A DNA stretch of 18,573 nucleotides from NCBI GenBank assembly GCA_900547435.1, contig URGO01000051.1:1-18573 (forward strand). The letters are read 5' to 3'. A program made the translations under genes and the position numbers. Under the pieces are notes generated by a model, which had not been told where the DNA came from, did not search any database, and worked only from the letters and a program-made list of their open reading frames with translations. Of this stretch, positions 8,506-16,371 are shown one piece after another (within the stretch, counting starts at the first letter, position 1; every line of letters begins with the position of its first letter). The DNA is from an uncultured Parabacteroides sp. GTDB lineage: Bacteria > Bacteroidota > Bacteroidia > Bacteroidales > Tannerellaceae.

Positions 8506-9560
8506 AACGACATAACCTTTAAAGCAGCCACCAAGGCATTGTTCTCCTCTTTTGTCCCTACAGTAATGCGTAAACATCCGGCACACAAAGTCACTCTATT
8601 TCTATTTCGGACAATAATGCCTTTCTCGACCAATTGTTGATAGACGCTATCTGCATCTCCGACATCCGCCAAAATGAAATTGGCATCCGTAGGATACATT
8701 TTACGAACCAAAGGAAGAGCAGATAGTGCTTTCTGCAAACGGGTCCGCTCAGATAAAATCCGTGTAAGTTGCTCTTGCATCCTCTCCGGATTACTCAAAA
8801 GCTCCAAAGCCTTTTCTTGTGTCAGTTGATTTACATTATACGGATATTTTATTTTATTTAGTACCGCTATAATTTCCGAAGAGGCAAATGCCATGCCCAA
8901 CCGAATGCCGGCTGCCCCCCAAGCCTTTGACAATGTTTGCAATACCACCAAATTCGGATACCTATCCAAATCTTTGGTAAAGGAAAGAGCCGCTGAAAAA
9001 TCAATATAAGCCTCATCAACGACAACAATACCCTGGAAATCATCCAATAATTGATAAATATCTTTCCGATTCAAGCTATTCCCCGTCGGATTATTAGGAG
9101 AACAAAGATAAATAACTTTCACGGTATCATCCAAACTGGCATACATACCTTGCATATCTATCTGGAAGTCGGATGTTAACTTTATTTTTCTACAAGCCAC
9201 ATCATTTACTTCAGCCGCCACTTGATACATGCCATAAGTAGGATCAAGAGTCAACATAGAATCCTTTCCGGGTTGACAAAATGCACGGAGAATCAAATCA
9301 ATCGGCTCATCACTGCCATTACCCAACAAAATACATTCTTTCGGCACCTGTTTGATTTCCGCAATTTTCTCTTTCAATTTCCATTGCATCGGGTCAGGAT
9401 AACGATTGTAGGGCGTATTATAAGGATTCTCATTAGCGTCCAGAAAGACTGACGCACTACCATGAAACTCATCCCTTGCCGATGAATAAGGTTGCATGGA
9501 GCGAACATTAGGCCGCATCCATGCCTGAACATCAAATATTTTCTTTGCTTCCATACGCAT
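8502..9560 (-). CDS. hisC: histidinol-phosphate aminotransferase
   Basis: PLP-dependent aminotransferase making histidinol phosphate from imidazole-acetol phosphate and glutamate. 352 residues, normal for HisC. Motifs: [17 protein letters not shown] near the N-terminus, [20 protein letters not shown] (153-161), VVDEAYIDF, and [16 protein letters not shown] with K212 as the PLP lysine. The C-terminus has [12 protein letters not shown], with the substrate-carboxylate arginine. The start at 9560 overlaps the end of hisD by 29 bp; an in-frame ATG at 9554 would shorten this to 23 bp and cannot be excluded. Its stop overlaps the hisB start (ATGA). Confidence 0.95.
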   Translation of the reverse strand: MRMEAKKIFDVQAWMRPNVRSMQPYSSARDEFHGSASVFLDANENPYNTPYNRYPDPMQWKLKEKIAEIKQVPKECILLGNGSDEPIDLILRAFCQPGKDSMLTLDPTYGMYQVAAEVNDVACRKIKLTSDFQIDMQGMYASLDDTVKVIYLCSPNNPTGNSLNRKDIYQLLDDFQGIVVVDEAYIDFSAALSFTKDLDRYPNLVVLQTLSKAWGAAGIRLGMAFASSEIIAVLNKIKYPYNVNQLTQEKALELLSNPERMQEQLTRILSERTRLQKALSALPLVRKMYPTDANFILADVGDADSVYQQLVEKGIIVRNRNRVTLCAGCLRITVGTKEENNALVAALKVMSL

Positions 9561-10854
9561 TTAATCTAACAGTAACTGCATTCCGGTGTGCCTCCAACTG
9601 CTCGTTGGCAGCCATTGTCCGGATTGTATCTCCCAATCTACAGATTCCATCAGCACTAATTTCCTGGAAAGTTATTTTCTTGATAAAGCTATCTAAATTC
9701 ACTCCAGAATATGCGTGAGCATATCCGTTAGTGGGTAACGTATGATTTGTCCCGGACGCATAATCGCCGGCACTTTCCGGTGTATAAAATCCCATAAAAA
9801 CACTTCCCGCATTATGTATCTGCTCCGCAATCTCCGCATAATCCTCGGTTTGGATTATTAAATGCTCCGGGGCATACAAATTCGTAAAGTCAATTACCTC
9901 CTTTCGGGTCTTTAACACAATAATGCGACTATGCGCTAATGACTTTTCAACAATCTCTTTACGAGGCAACTCCTCAAGTTGCTCAGCTATCGCTTTCAGT
10001 ACAGGTTCAACAATATCCTCATCCGTTGTTACCATAATCGCCTGACTATCCACACCATGCTCCGCTTGCGAAAGAAAATCGGCCGCAATATAAGCCGGAT
10101 TCGCATTCAAATCGGCTATAACTTCTACTTCTGAAGGACCTGCCGGCATATCAATTGCTACGTCTTTCAAACTCACCCATTGTTTTGCCGCCGTTACATA
10201 TTGATTTCCAGGGCCAAATATTTTATAAACTTTAGGAACTGATTCTGTTCCACAAGCCATAGCTACAATCGCCTGAATGCCTCCAATTTTACAAATCCGG
10301 TGTACCCCTGCAACTTGCGCCGCAAAAAGAATAGCCGGGTGCACTTTCCCTTCCCTATTCGGTGGCGTACAAAGGACTATTTCCTGGCATCCCGCTATCC
10401 GCGCCGGGACAGCCAGCATCAGCACAGTAGAAAAAAGCGGAGCCGTCCCCCCAGGGATATAAAGCCCGACTTTCTCAATCGGGACAGCCTTCTGCCAGCA
10501 AACGACACCCGGAGCCGTTTCTATTTTCTTCCCTTCAAACCGTTGGGCCGCATGAAATGTCTCAATATTTTGTTTAGCCGTAAGAATGGCTTGTTTCAGT
10601 TCTTCCGATACCAAGCCGTTTGCTTCCTGCATCTCTTCCTCTGAAACCAATAAATTTGAAAGCTCAACCTTATCAAATTGCTTCTCGTATTTTCTAATGG
10701 CAGCATCCCCATTTATCCGTATATCATTCAGAATGCTCTGAACCGTTCCAAAAAGAGAAGTAACGTCTATAGTTGCCCTTTGCACAAGTTTATCCCATTC
10801 GTTACGAGCAGGATACTTTATTAATTGACATCCAATCACCTTATTTTCCATCAT
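9532..10854 (-). CDS. hisD: histidinol dehydrogenase
   Basis: Zinc enzyme performing the last two steps of histidine synthesis, histidinol to histidinal to histidine, with two NAD+. 440 residues, the usual length. Conserved parts include YIPGGTAPLFSTVLMLAVPA, KIGGIQAIVAMACGTESVP, IFGPGNQYVTAAK, the signature DMPAGPSEVEVIAD, SQAEHGVDSQA, YAPEHLI (Glu-His catalytic pair) and GDYASGTNHTLPT with the zinc-ligand Asp. Two ATGs are adjacent at 10854 and 10851; either may be used. It begins 16 bp after the hisG stop and overlaps hisC at its 3' end. Confidence 0.97.
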   Translation of the reverse strand: MMENKVIGCQLIKYPARNEWDKLVQRATIDVTSLFGTVQSILNDIRINGDAAIRKYEKQFDKVELSNLLVSEEEMQEANGLVSEELKQAILTAKQNIETFHAAQRFEGKKIETAPGVVCWQKAVPIEKVGLYIPGGTAPLFSTVLMLAVPARIAGCQEIVLCTPPNREGKVHPAILFAAQVAGVHRICKIGGIQAIVAMACGTESVPKVYKIFGPGNQYVTAAKQWVSLKDVAIDMPAGPSEVEVIADLNANPAYIAADFLSQAEHGVDSQAIMVTTDEDIVEPVLKAIAEQLEELPRKEIVEKSLAHSRIIVLKTRKEVIDFTNLYAPEHLIIQTEDYAEIAEQIHNAGSVFMGFYTPESAGDYASGTNHTLPTNGYAHAYSGVNLDSFIKKITFQEISADGICRLGDTIRTMAANEQLEAHRNAVTVRLNAYGSKENI

Positions 10855-10870
10855 ATTCTCTAACCACTTT

Positions 10871-11722
10871 TTAAAGAATCATTTTTTCAATAGGCAAGAC
10901 AAGAATGCCCTCAGCACCCAATGATTTCAGTTTACCTATAATTTCCCAAAAATGCTTTTCTGCAATAACCGATTGCACAGAAACCCACTCACCATTCGCC
11001 AAAGGAGTAACTGTCGGGCTTTTCATTCCGGGCAATACTTCAATGATCTCATTTACTTTATCTTTCGGAGCATTCAGTAGCACATACTTTTTCCCTTCTG
11101 CTTGCTGAATTGCCTCGAAACGGAACAACAATTCATCTAAAATAGATTGCTTCTCCGAAGAAAGTGACGGGTGAGCAATCAACAGGGCTTCACTTTTCAT
11201 CACCACTTCAACCTCTTTCAACTGATTACTTACCAAGGTGCTTCCTGAACTGACTATATCAAAAATAGCATCCGCCAATCCTATGCCCGGAGCTATCTCC
11301 ACAGAACCTGTTATCACATGCAAGTCAGCTCTAACCCCCCGTTGGGCAAGATAGTTTTTCAAGATTTCCGGATAAGATGTTGCAATGGTTTTCCCATTAA
11401 ACCATGCTACACTACCATAATCTTCATCTTTGGGAATGGCAAGAGAAAGACGGCATTTACTGAAGCCCAAACGTTTCACCAGTCGAGCCTTGGCTCCCTT
11501 CTCTACATATTCATTTTCCCCAACTATTCCTACATCAGCCACACCGTTTGCAACCGATTCCGGAATGTCATCATCCCGAAGAAACAAAACCTCTACAGGA
11601 AAATCTTTCGCTGAAAGCAACAATACCCGCTTTGCTTTATCCAACTTAATACCCGCCTCTTCCAAAAGCTTCATTGTCTCTTCATACAGACGTCCTTTTG
11701 ATTGTACTGCAATTCGCAACAT
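10871..11722 (-). CDS. hisG: ATP phosphoribosyltransferase, long form
   Basis: First enzyme of histidine synthesis: ATP + PRPP to phosphoribosyl-ATP. At 283 residues it is the long (HisG-L) form, with catalytic domains (about 1-205) and a C-terminal ACT-like regulatory domain (about 206-283) that in relatives binds histidine for feedback inhibition; it does not need HisZ. Motifs: LRIAVQSKGRLYEET at the start, GVADVGIVGENEY, the PRPP-binding FDIVSSGSTL (154-163), and MKSPTVTPLANGEWVSVQSV in the regulatory domain. It is the first gene of the operon. The preceding leader carries a His-rich ORF and a terminator, so control is probably two-layered: attenuation of transcription and allosteric inhibition of this enzyme. 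Confidence 0.97.
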   Translation of the reverse strand: MLRIAVQSKGRLYEETMKLLEEAGIKLDKAKRVLLLSAKDFPVEVLFLRDDDIPESVANGVADVGIVGENEYVEKGAKARLVKRLGFSKCRLSLAIPKDEDYGSVAWFNGKTIATSYPEILKNYLAQRGVRADLHVITGSVEIAPGIGLADAIFDIVSSGSTLVSNQLKEVEVVMKSEALLIAHPSLSSEKQSILDELLFRFEAIQQAEGKKYVLLNAPKDKVNEIIEVLPGMKSPTVTPLANGEWVSVQSVIAEKHFWEIIGKLKSLGAEGILVLPIEKMIL

Positions 11723-11765
11723 ATCTATTTCGTTTTAAATTATCTTTTCTGAAATTTTTCTGGAT

Positions 11766-11804
11766 AAAACAAAAAAGCCTGCCGAAGAAAATCCGGCAAG
11801 CTTT
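11766..11804 (-). terminator. intrinsic terminator in his leader (attenuator)
   Basis: On the minus strand AGCTTGCCG (11802-11794) pairs with CGGCAGGCT (11784-11776), nine pairs including one G-U. Two more A-U pairs can extend it using flanking A and T residues. The loop is 9 nt, and a run of T followed by GTTTT comes directly after. It lies about 45 bp upstream of hisG, between the promoter and the first structural gene, so it can only be a premature terminator for this operon. Confidence 0.85.
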
Positions 11805-11846
11805 CTATTTTATTCATTCGAAACATTCGCACACATCGAAGCCCAC
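11796..11846 (-). promoter_or_regulatory. candidate antiterminator pairing in his leader
   Basis: On the minus strand GTGGGCTT (11846-11839), just after the leader-peptide stop, can pair with AAGCTTGC (11803-11796), which includes most of the 5' arm of the terminator. This gives eight pairs, three of them G-U. A second possible pairing, CATTTGAA (11871-11864, starting at the third His codon) with TTCGAATG (11822-11815), would compete. A ribosome stalled on the His codons would cover the latter upstream arm, whereas one reaching the stop codon would cover GTGGGCTT. Pairings were found by eye and no energies were calculated. Confidence 0.4.
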
Positions 11847-11850
11847 CGAA

Positions 11851-11901
11851 CTATAATCCGTTGTTCAAATGGCAATGATAATGCAAATCTTTTCTTTCCA
11901 T
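11851..11901 (-). CDS. hisL: histidine-operon leader peptide
   Basis: Sixteen-residue ORF MERKDLHYHCHLNNGL, ATG at 11901 and TAG at 11851. It contains three His codons (all CAT) within five consecutive codons, a density not expected in random AT-rich DNA. It lies about 20 nt downstream of the expected transcription start, and about 50 nt before the 5' arm of a strong terminator, which in turn precedes hisG. This is the classical layout of an attenuation leader peptide, whose translation senses charged tRNA-His. The gene name is given by analogy with enterobacterial hisL; the peptide is not similar in sequence. No Shine-Dalgarno sequence is seen, as for most genes here. An earlier ATG gives only Met-Asn-stop. 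Confidence 0.72.
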   Translation of the reverse strand: MERKDLHYHCHLNNGL

Positions 11902-11926
11902 GCTTCAATTCATTTTTATCCAACCG

Positions 11927-11957
11927 CAAAGTTACAATAAATATTGAATGAACCAAT
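11927..11957 (-). promoter_or_regulatory. Bacteroides-type promoter of the his operon
   Basis: On the minus strand the -7 element reads TAACTTTG (11934-11927), a full match to TAnnTTTG. A three-of-four -33 match, ATTG (11957-11954), lies 19 nt upstream. Transcription should begin near 11920, giving a leader of about 200 nt before hisG. The rest of the 314-bp rho-hisG gap (11958-12036) is AT-rich with no further gene. Confidence 0.65.
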
Positions 11958-12020
11958 AATTCTTACAATTTATTTCTCTTTTAATGCAATTCGTTTATTT
12001 TTATCGAAATGTGCCCATCG

Positions 12021-12040
12021 AAAAAAATCTAATATATTAG
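12021..12040 (-). terminator. weak possible terminator after rho
   Basis: The rho stop codon overlaps a 12-bp palindrome, CTAATATATTAG (12029-12040), followed on the minus strand by A and seven T residues. The hairpin would have only four to five A/T-rich pairs, so it is marginal. A downstream partial inverted repeat around TTCGATGGGCACATTTCGAT is also weak. Rho transcription may end by another route. Confidence 0.3.
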
Positions 12041-14004
12041 CCATTCATCGAAGCTAAAAATTCCATATTGTCAATGGTCTGTTCCAAACGCTGTTTTACA
12101 AATTCCATGGCTTCTACAGAATTCATGTCAGACAAATATTTACGTAAAATCCACATACGGTTGCGGGTTGCTTCGTCTTGCAACAAATCATCACGCCGAG
12201 TACTTGAAGCCATAATATCCACAGCCGGGAAGATTCGCTTATTCGAAAGCTTACGATCCAATTGCAATTCCATGTTTCCAGTTCCCTTAAACTCCTCAAA
12301 GATTACATCATCCATCTTTGATCCGGTTTCGGTCAATGCAGTTGCAAGAATCGTAAGGCTTCCGCCATTTTCTATATTACGCGCTGCACCGAAAAAACGT
12401 TTCGGCTTCTGTAAGGCATTGGCATCAACACCACCCGAAAGCACTTTACCCGAAGCCGGCTGTACCGTATTATAAGCACGCGCCAAACGTGTGATAGAAT
12501 CCAATAGGATAACCACATCATGTCCGCATTCCACCATACGTTTTGCCTTATTCAATACAATTTCCGCTATTTTCACATGACGCTCTGCCGGTTCATCGAA
12601 TGTGGAAGCAATCACTTCTGCATCTACACTGCGAGCCATGTCCGTTACCTCTTCAGGACGTTCATCAATTAGCAGAATAATCATATAAACTTCCGGATGA
12701 TTAGCCGCAATCGCATTAGCTATATTTTTCAACAAGACAGTCTTACCTGTTTTAGGAGGAGCCACAATCAGACCGCGCTGTCCTTTACCTATCGGGGAGA
12801 ACAAATCCACTACCCGAACCGCAATTTTATCATCTACTTTAACAGAAGAATGCTCGGTCAACATAAATTTCTCATCGGGGAAAAGAGGTGTCAAATGGTC
12901 AAACGGCACACGGTCACGCACCTCTTCAGGGGTACGTCCATTTATATTATCTACCTTCACAACCGGGAAATATATTTCTCCCACTTTCGGCGGACGAATA
13001 GCACCTTCTACCACATCTCCCGTCTTCAATCCGAAGAGTTTGATTTGCGACTGAGAAACGTAGATATCATCCGGAGAAGTCAAATAGTTATAATCCGAAG
13101 AACGGAGGAAACCATATCCATCCTGCATGATTTCCAATACACCCGATCCGACTAAAATACCATCAAATTCATACGTCTTCTCTTGAGGTGCAACATTAGA
13201 GTTGCTATTACTGCTATTGTTACTGTTATTGTTGCGACTATTATTCTGACGGTTATTATTTCGTGTATTATTATTGTTATCCGTATTCGAATTTACATTA
13301 GAAGTGGTTGGTTGTTGAGGCTGTTCGTTACTTTGACCTTGTTGTTTGCTTTTTTCAGCCTTAGGAGTCGAAGAAGTAAAAGGGAAAACTTGGTCTAACA
13401 CCGATTTTGTGTCTCGATGACGGAATACCAATCGTTTCGGTTCATTTGTTTCCACAGAAGATGCGGCTGGCGTTTCCGACTGATTTTTTTGAGCTGCCGC
13501 ATCCGAGGTGTCTGCGTCGCCGACAGATAAGTTCTCATCCTCATCATTCGTTTCCATTACCACCGGAGGCAATAACGGTTTATCTTTCATCACTTCTGTA
13601 TCTACCGGAGTTTCTTCTACTGCGGCCGGAGTATTCTCGACACTCACAATGTCCTTTTCTACTTTATCTTTTTTTTCCATACGGGTTCTTTTTTTCTTAT
13701 CCGTTTTAACTGCTTCCTTGCCGGCCGACGACTTGGAATCTACCGGCTTGTCGGCATCAACTTTTTTCTCAGAAGCTTTCACAGCATTTTTTGCTTTAGT
13801 TTTCCGCTCTATCTTTTTTGCTTCTTTCTCTTTCTCCTTTTCCACCTGAATACCAGCAAAAGAAATAGCTTGCTCGTCTAAAATTCTATATACCAACTCA
13901 TTTTTCTTGAGCGCCTTTATCTTCTTTATACCCAATTCTTCCGCTATACTTTGGAGTTCTGGAAGAAGCTTTTCATTTAATTCAAGGATGTTGTATTTTT
14001 GCAT
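12037..14004 (-). CDS. rho: transcription termination factor Rho with large low-complexity insert
   Basis: Hexameric RNA-dependent ATPase that ends transcription at Rho-dependent sites. From the ATG at 14004 ([18 protein letters not shown]) it has 655 residues, against 419 in E. coli. The N-terminal Rho_N helical domain (about 1-45) is followed by ~220 residues of low complexity: first Lys/Glu-rich (about 50-125), then acidic and Ser/Thr/Pro-rich, then strongly Asn-rich (about 233-270). The cold-shock-like RNA-binding domain starts near [16 protein letters not shown]. Walker A is APPKTGKT (415-422) and Walker B VVILLDS ends at D502. The secondary RNA-binding loops appear as [21 protein letters not shown] and [10 protein letters not shown]. 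Start choice is uncertain: the frame continues upstream to GTG codons at 14034 and 14049. Such inserts are typical of Bacteroides Rho and are reported to drive condensate formation in B. thetaiotaomicron. Confidence 0.95.
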   Translation of the reverse strand: MQKYNILELNEKLLPELQSIAEELGIKKIKALKKNELVYRILDEQAISFAGIQVEKEKEKEAKKIERKTKAKNAVKASEKKVDADKPVDSKSSAGKEAVKTDKKKRTRMEKKDKVEKDIVSVENTPAAVEETPVDTEVMKDKPLLPPVVMETNDEDENLSVGDADTSDAAAQKNQSETPAASSVETNEPKRLVFRHRDTKSVLDQVFPFTSSTPKAEKSKQQGQSNEQPQQPTTSNVNSNTDNNNNTRNNNRQNNSRNNNSNNSSNSNSNVAPQEKTYEFDGILVGSGVLEIMQDGYGFLRSSDYNYLTSPDDIYVSQSQIKLFGLKTGDVVEGAIRPPKVGEIYFPVVKVDNINGRTPEEVRDRVPFDHLTPLFPDEKFMLTEHSSVKVDDKIAVRVVDLFSPIGKGQRGLIVAPPKTGKTVLLKNIANAIAANHPEVYMIILLIDERPEEVTDMARSVDAEVIASTFDEPAERHVKIAEIVLNKAKRMVECGHDVVILLDSITRLARAYNTVQPASGKVLSGGVDANALQKPKRFFGAARNIENGGSLTILATALTETGSKMDDVIFEEFKGTGNMELQLDRKLSNKRIFPAVDIMASSTRRDDLLQDEATRNRMWILRKYLSDMNSVEAMEFVKQRLEQTIDNMEFLASMNG

Positions 14005-14040
14005 ATTGCACTTTAATAATATAAACCATTTCACTGTGTA

Positions 14041-14045
14041 CCTCC
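14041..14045 (-). promoter_or_regulatory. strong Shine-Dalgarno-like GGAGG before an alternative rho start
   Basis: On the minus strand GGAGG is followed after six bases (TACACA) by a GTG at 14034 that is in frame with rho. It would add ten residues ([10 protein letters not shown]) before MQKYN. This is the only ideal Shine-Dalgarno spacing I noticed in the Bacteroides-like part of the window, where such sites are generally absent. It may therefore be chance, or may mark the real start. Confidence 0.3.
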
Positions 14046-14168
14046 ACACGTTTTTCTACAATAGGACACAGGAATATAGTCTTAAATCTTTAATGAATAT
14101 TTTATTTAAACCGATATTATCTCCTGACTTGAAGTATCAGGAACACATTTGTGGAGTAAATGCAGGGG

Positions 14169-14200
14169 CAAATATACGACTTATTTTTGGATAAATCACA
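14169..14200 (-). promoter_or_regulatory. possible promoter of rho, at the end of tilS
   Basis: On the minus strand TATATTTG (14176-14169) matches TAnnTTTG fully. TGTG (14200-14197) is a three-of-four -33 match 20 nt upstream, overlapping the tilS stop. The resulting leader of about 155 nt holds a short hairpin, CCTGA-TCAGG. A perfect 7-bp inverted repeat, CTCCACA (14042-14048) with TGTGGAG (14150-14156), could also bring the leader's two ends together near the rho start. Confidence 0.5.
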
Positions 14201-15518
14201 AGTCTTCCGGATTTTTTTTCACAACAAGAATGCGTTTTGTAGATGAAGTAATGCGATAACGATTATCAGACCGTTCACCTATCAACCAAATAACATCTTT
14301 CCCGCTGCAAAGCAACCAGGCATCTTCCTTCTGTTTCAAAGAATATTTATGGTCCGAGAAATAGTCACTCAATTTTTTACGACCTTTCATGCCAAAAGGG
14401 ATGAACCAATCTGATTTCATCCAATGGCGTAACAGCAAATCATCTGCCAGCAAATCATAATCAAAATAGGCTATATTCTTCGATGGGACCAGCCGAAAGG
14501 CCTGATTTTGCGGTACAACCGAAAGGGACAAAGAAATCGGCGAATCTATCTGAACTTCGCTTTTCTTAAACGAATAAATTCGTTCTCCAATTTTTCTTAG
14601 CTGATATAGCAATAAACAATCTCGATCTTTTATCAGCCGATACCCGAGCGAATAGAAATTCTTTCCAGACCCACCTCGCAACGAGTCGAATATCGAGACA
14701 ACAACCTGCCTTGAAAATCCGTAAGGCTGCAATAATTCATATAAAATAGTCTGTGGAGACGGATAACTCAACAATGCCTGTACTGAAATCTTTCCATCTT
14801 CCCACAAATCCTTACGTGCCTTTTCTATCACAGAAAGATAAATTTCCTCTGCTGCCGATAAATGAGAAGCCGTCCGTGCCAACGTTTTCCGCACAGAAGG
14901 ATTCAATTCCTCCAGTAAAGGCAAAATACGTAATCGGATAAAGTTTCGCGTATATTCATCAGATAGATTTGAACTATCCACGATGTAAGCATAATGCGAC
15001 TCCGCCAACCAGTTCAGAATATCTCTCCTCGAAACCCCTAATAAAGGACGAACGACAAAACCATTCTTCGGACGAATGCCAACCAATCCCCTGATGCCAC
15101 TTCCGCGCAACAGATTAATCAGCAACGTTTCAATATTGTCATCCTGATGATGGGCTACGGCTATCGCTTGAGCCCCCAGTCGTTTGCGCATCTCTTCAAA
15201 CCATTCATAACGCAAATCCCGCGCCGCCATTTCAATGGAAATGTGCTTTTGAGAGGCATAAGCCCGTGTATCAAAATCCTGTTTATAGAAAGGAACATTC
15301 AGCCGGGAAGAAAATGAGCGGGAAAAAGCTTCATCCCGGTCAGACTCCTCTCCGCGTAAATGAAAATTGCAATGTAATGCCACACACGCATATCCCAATC
15401 GCACCAAAACAGCCAATAATGCCACCGAATCAGCTCCCCCGCTTAACCCGACAAGCACCGGCTTATCTGATGAAAGCAATTTATGTTCCTCTATATCTGC
15501 CCGAATCTTGTCTAACAT
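14196..15518 (-). CDS. tilS: tRNA(Ile)-lysidine synthase
   Basis: ATP-dependent PP-loop enzyme that puts lysine on C34 of the CAU-anticodon tRNA-Ile, changing its decoding from AUG to AUA. It is essential in bacteria with this tRNA. 440 residues, the usual full-length form. The N-terminal catalytic domain has SGGADS (26-31), HCNFHLRGEESDRDE (49-63), HHQDDNIETLLINLLRG (123-139) and GLVGIRPKNG. Middle and C-terminal domains follow, the latter with HWMKSDWFIPFGMKGRKKLSDYF, typical of TilS C-terminal tRNA-recognition regions. It lies between the zinc-ribbon gene and rho. The 87-bp upstream gap contains a hairpin rather than a clear promoter. Confidence 0.96.
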   Translation of the reverse strand: MLDKIRADIEEHKLLSSDKPVLVGLSGGADSVALLAVLVRLGYACVALHCNFHLRGEESDRDEAFSRSFSSRLNVPFYKQDFDTRAYASQKHISIEMAARDLRYEWFEEMRKRLGAQAIAVAHHQDDNIETLLINLLRGSGIRGLVGIRPKNGFVVRPLLGVSRRDILNWLAESHYAYIVDSSNLSDEYTRNFIRLRILPLLEELNPSVRKTLARTASHLSAAEEIYLSVIEKARKDLWEDGKISVQALLSYPSPQTILYELLQPYGFSRQVVVSIFDSLRGGSGKNFYSLGYRLIKDRDCLLLYQLRKIGERIYSFKKSEVQIDSPISLSLSVVPQNQAFRLVPSKNIAYFDYDLLADDLLLRHWMKSDWFIPFGMKGRKKLSDYFSDHKYSLKQKEDAWLLCSGKDVIWLIGERSDNRYRITSSTKRILVVKKNPEDL

Positions 15519-15537
15519 AAGTCCCTTTTACATAAGA

Positions 15538-15575
15538 AGAGCGCAAAGGAAATACATCATCTCCTTTCACGCTCT
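15538..15575. other. hairpin between the zinc-ribbon gene and tilS
   Basis: Inverted repeat AGAGCG (15538-15543) with CGCTCT (15570-15575), then AAAGGA (15545-15550) with TCCTTT (15562-15567), separated by a 1 x 2 internal loop. That is twelve pairs in all with an 11-nt loop. Read on the minus strand the second arm is followed by TTCTTATG, a poor U tract, so it may be a weak terminator or an RNA-processing/stability structure between the two genes. The minus-strand segment TTCCTTTG is one base off the -7 consensus. Confidence 0.5.
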
Positions 15576-15605
15576 ATCCCTAACAGTAACAGTACAAAAA
15601 GATTC

Positions 15606-16370
15606 TTATTCTTCCACGCCTGCCAATTCAGGGTCAATCATAATACGACCACAATATTCGCAAACGATGATTTTCTTATGCATCTTGATATCCAACTGTC
15701 TCTGAGGCGGAATCTTATTAAAACAGCCGCCACATGCGTCACGCTGAATATAAACGACCGCCAAACCGTTACGCGCGCCTTTGCGGATACGCTTGAAAGC
15801 CGTCAACAAACGAGGCTCAATCTGAGATTCCAGTTTCTTCGCTTTCTCGCGCAAATCCTCTTCGTTCTGCTTCGTCTCGGCAATAATCTGGTCCAACTCC
15901 TCTTTCTTTTGAACCAAATCGCTTTTACGGCCCTCCAGATTTTCTTTCAAGCTGGCGATATCCTCTTTCTTTTTAGAAATCGCTTCTGTAAATTCCCGGA
16001 TTTTCTTCTCGGAAAATTCCACTTCCAATCCCTGGAATTCGATTTCCTTGGACAAGTTATCGAACTCACGGTTATTACGCACATTGTCCAATTGTGCTTT
16101 ATATTTTTCAATCAGAGCGTTAGATTCAGTAATTTTATGCTTCTGCTCATTAACGGAATACTCAAAGTTCTTGATATCCGCCTGATAGTTCCGCAAACGA
16201 GTTTCCAATCCGGCAATTTCATCTTCCAAGTCCTGCACTTCCAAAGGCAATTCGCCACGAAGAGTTCTGATCTTGTCAATTTCCGTCATAATCTTCTGAA
16301 GCTGATACAATGAAGAAAGCTTTTCTTCTACTGTGTACTCTTTTTCAGCTGATTGTTTCTCTTTAGCCAT
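15606..16370 (-). CDS. coiled-coil C4 zinc-ribbon protein (COG1579-like)
   Basis: 254 residues. From about 15 to 200 it is a long, highly charged heptad-rich helix typical of an antiparallel coiled coil. The C-terminal zinc ribbon has four cysteines as two CxxC pairs: C213/C216 (CGGC) and C237/C240 (CEYC). The segment RNGLAVVYIQRDACGGCFNKIPPQ is characteristic of the family. The biochemical role is unsettled; relatives have been tied to regulation or protein-complex scaffolding in some bacteria. The gene starts one base after the nif3-like stop codon, so the two are almost certainly co-translated. This pairing occurs in many bacterial lineages and suggests a shared task. Confidence 0.9.
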   Translation of the reverse strand: MAKEKQSAEKEYTVEEKLSSLYQLQKIMTEIDKIRTLRGELPLEVQDLEDEIAGLETRLRNYQADIKNFEYSVNEQKHKITESNALIEKYKAQLDNVRNNREFDNLSKEIEFQGLEVEFSEKKIREFTEAISKKKEDIASLKENLEGRKSDLVQKKEELDQIIAETKQNEEDLREKAKKLESQIEPRLLTAFKRIRKGARNGLAVVYIQRDACGGCFNKIPPQRQLDIKMHKKIIVCEYCGRIMIDPELAGVEE

Positions 16371-16371
16371 T

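Noticed and set aside
13195..13305. Trinucleotide-like TTA/TTG repeat as a possible microsatellite or CRISPR-like array
   Set aside because: It encodes the Asn-rich segment of Rho in frame. There are no spacers and no regular repeat unit.
14104..14140. Short hairpin CCTGA...TCAGG in the rho leader as a terminator or riboswitch
   Set aside because: There are only five base pairs and no U tract, and no known riboswitch core is recognisable.
15678..16313. 211-codon plus-strand open frame opposite the zinc-ribbon gene
   Set aside because: Its Leu/Phe-rich content is the antisense of the Lys/Glu-rich coiled coil, a common artefact.
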